DNA from: Methanoregula sp.
GTDB lineage: Archaea; Halobacteriota; Methanomicrobia; Methanomicrobiales; Methanospirillaceae
NCBI GenBank assembly: GCA_013331015.1
Contig: DUHF01000051.1
Span: forward strand, 1 to 6,927
Direction: 5' to 3'
Length of the DNA stretch: 6,927 nt
Shown: positions 6,434 through 6,927 of the stretch, piece after piece
How positions within the stretch are numbered: position 1 is the first letter of the stretch
How the letters are laid out: each line of letters starts with the position of its first letter
Notes under the pieces: model-generated
Told to the model about the DNA's origin: nothing
The model's database searches: none
What the model saw: only the letters and a program-made list of their open reading frames with translations
Position numbers and translations under genes: made by a program

Positions 6434-6485
6434 AGATCCCGTTGCACGGTCATGATCTCAAGGGGTCCAAAGGAGAACGGGATCT
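6434..6485. repeat. 10-bp inverted repeat upstream of the ppdK promoter
   Basis: AGATCCCGTT (6434-6443) and AACGGGATCT (6476-6485) are perfect reverse complements separated by 32 bases. They lie about 28 bases upstream of the predicted ppdK TATA box and between it and repeat A copy 3. The spacing would suit two binding sites for a regulator, or one end of another structured element; nothing identifies which. The rest of 6408-6511 shows no gene. Confidence 0.4.
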
Positions 6486-6511
6486 GTGAGGGCAGGGATA
6501 AAAACCAAATG

Positions 6512-6559
6512 CTCTGTAGAAACACACATGAACGGGCGTTCACACCCGAACTATGAAAA
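6512..6559 (+). repeat. Repeat A, copy 3 (inverted relative to copies 1 and 2)
   Basis: This 48-base copy reads CTCTGTAGAAAC on the plus strand and ends CTATGAAAA. The palindrome is TGAACG (6529-6534), GG, CGTTCA (6537-6542). It begins the right compound module, which continues to repeat B at the window edge. Its CTCTGTAG end faces the ppdK promoter about 105 bases away, as copy 1 faces the hydrolase gene. ATAAAAA at 6498-6504 sits just before it and could be a TATA box for a transcript running into the module. Confidence 0.85.
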
Positions 6560-6655
6560 ACGCTGCACGAGGGATTTTTTCGAGCACCTCCCGAATCAGG
6601 GCCTCCCAGATGATACGGCGGGGTAATTTCCGGCTCGGGAAAATCGGTAATTGAA

Positions 6656-6724
6656 GCCGCCGCGGGGCGCCCTTCGGGGCGGCGGCAGGAATCGTAATTG
6701 GGGGCATGGGGGCATCAGCCCCCA
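6656..6724. repeat. Two GC-rich hairpins inside the right module
   Basis: The first hairpin has arms GCCGCCGC (6656-6663) and GCGGCGGC (6679-6686) around a GC-rich 15-base loop and should be very stable. The second, TGGGGGC (6707-6713) and GCCCCCA (6718-6724) with a 4-base loop, has the same arms as the hairpin at 1935-1954 in the left module. The first has no counterpart there. No gene is supported anywhere in 6560-6748. Confidence 0.6.
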
Positions 6725-6748
6725 TAATTTATTCTTTCGGGAATCTGT

Positions 6749-6927
6749 TTTTCATGGGAAAACCTGCAATGGGCAATATTGGATTGTGATGAAGCCACGG
6801 GCGCTCGGGGTCTCGACGACCCTCGCCCCGTGGAGCATGCCGTTAATGGGTTACTGACGATGGATGATTGAAACGGGGGGTTTGGGGGGCTTGCCCCCGC
6901 ATGGTGCCTCCCCCTCTCTCGGGAGAG
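6749..6927 (+). repeat. Repeat B, right copy (inverted, cut by window edge)
   Basis: The reverse complement of this copy aligns in blocks with 1663-1848: TTTCCCATGAAAA at one end (here TTTTCATGGGAAA, 6749-6761), the CCAC/GTGG hairpin at 6795-6833, and CATGCGGGGGC with GGGGGAGG and CTCTCCC at the other (6890-6927). The window ends exactly where the left copy's CTCTCCC begins, so the true end is not visible. The hairpin's outer stem is better paired here (CCACG-GGGCG against CGCCC-GTGG, with one bulged G) than in the left copy, while the inner GGGTC/GACCC stem is identical in both and its loop differs by one base. Confidence 0.8.

Noticed and set aside
32..6559. Repeat A copies as part of a CRISPR array
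   Set aside because: The three copies are kilobases apart, in mixed orientation, without regular spacers or cas genes.
6512..6927. Module as a classical insertion sequence
   Set aside because: There is no transposase frame and no matching terminal inverted repeat between the A end (CTCTGTAGAAAC) and the B end (CTCTCCC). A non-autonomous element remains possible.

Overview
The window looks like a stretch of archaeal chromosome, most likely from a methanogen of the order Methanomicrobiales (Methanoregula-like). This rests on three things: a surface protein with the 'VQHPM ... VDDTY' signature that I associate with secreted proteins of that group; archaeal-style TATA boxes and T-tract terminators; and GC-rich coding DNA separated by AT-rich, repeat-laden spacers. 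The species assignment is inference. There are three convincing protein genes, no tRNA or rRNA, no CRISPR array and no transposase.

Layout. (1) 192-1544 (+): a predicted lipid-anchored alpha/beta hydrolase with an intact Ser293-Asp392-His428 triad, followed by a hairpin plus T-tract terminator. (2) 1605-2199: a 600-base spacer with no credible gene, holding a compound repeat module (1663-2049) and then T-tracts that probably end the leftward gene. (3) 2200-3219 (-): a signal-peptide-bearing surface protein with beta-rich domains and a C-terminal membrane anchor. (4) 3379-6141 (-): pyruvate, phosphate dikinase (ppdK), complete in its catalytic residues but carrying a roughly 40-residue insertion in the PEP/pyruvate domain. 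(5) 6142-6399: a long, structured, probably untranslated ppdK leader with a TATA box at its head. (6) 6400-6927: a non-coding stretch with a 10-bp inverted repeat behind the ppdK promoter and a second, inverted copy of the compound repeat module, cut by the window edge.

The most unusual content is non-coding. A 48-51 base repeat ('repeat A') occurs three times (32-82, 2002-2049, 6512-6559). Its central palindrome is kept by a paired C/G swap in one copy, which suggests that the folded or palindromic form is what is conserved. A separate repeat of about 180 bases ('repeat B') occurs at 1663-1848 and, inverted, at 6749-6927. In both places A and B sit at opposite ends of a module of about 390-420 bases with a GGGGGC/GCCCCC hairpin between them. 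The two modules point away from each other around the surface-protein and ppdK genes. The first A copy sits at the left edge and may be the end of a third module outside the window.

The three genes do not form an obvious pathway. PpdK interconverts pyruvate and PEP in central carbon metabolism; the other two products are predicted to act at the cell surface. Each gene seems to have its own promoter and terminator.
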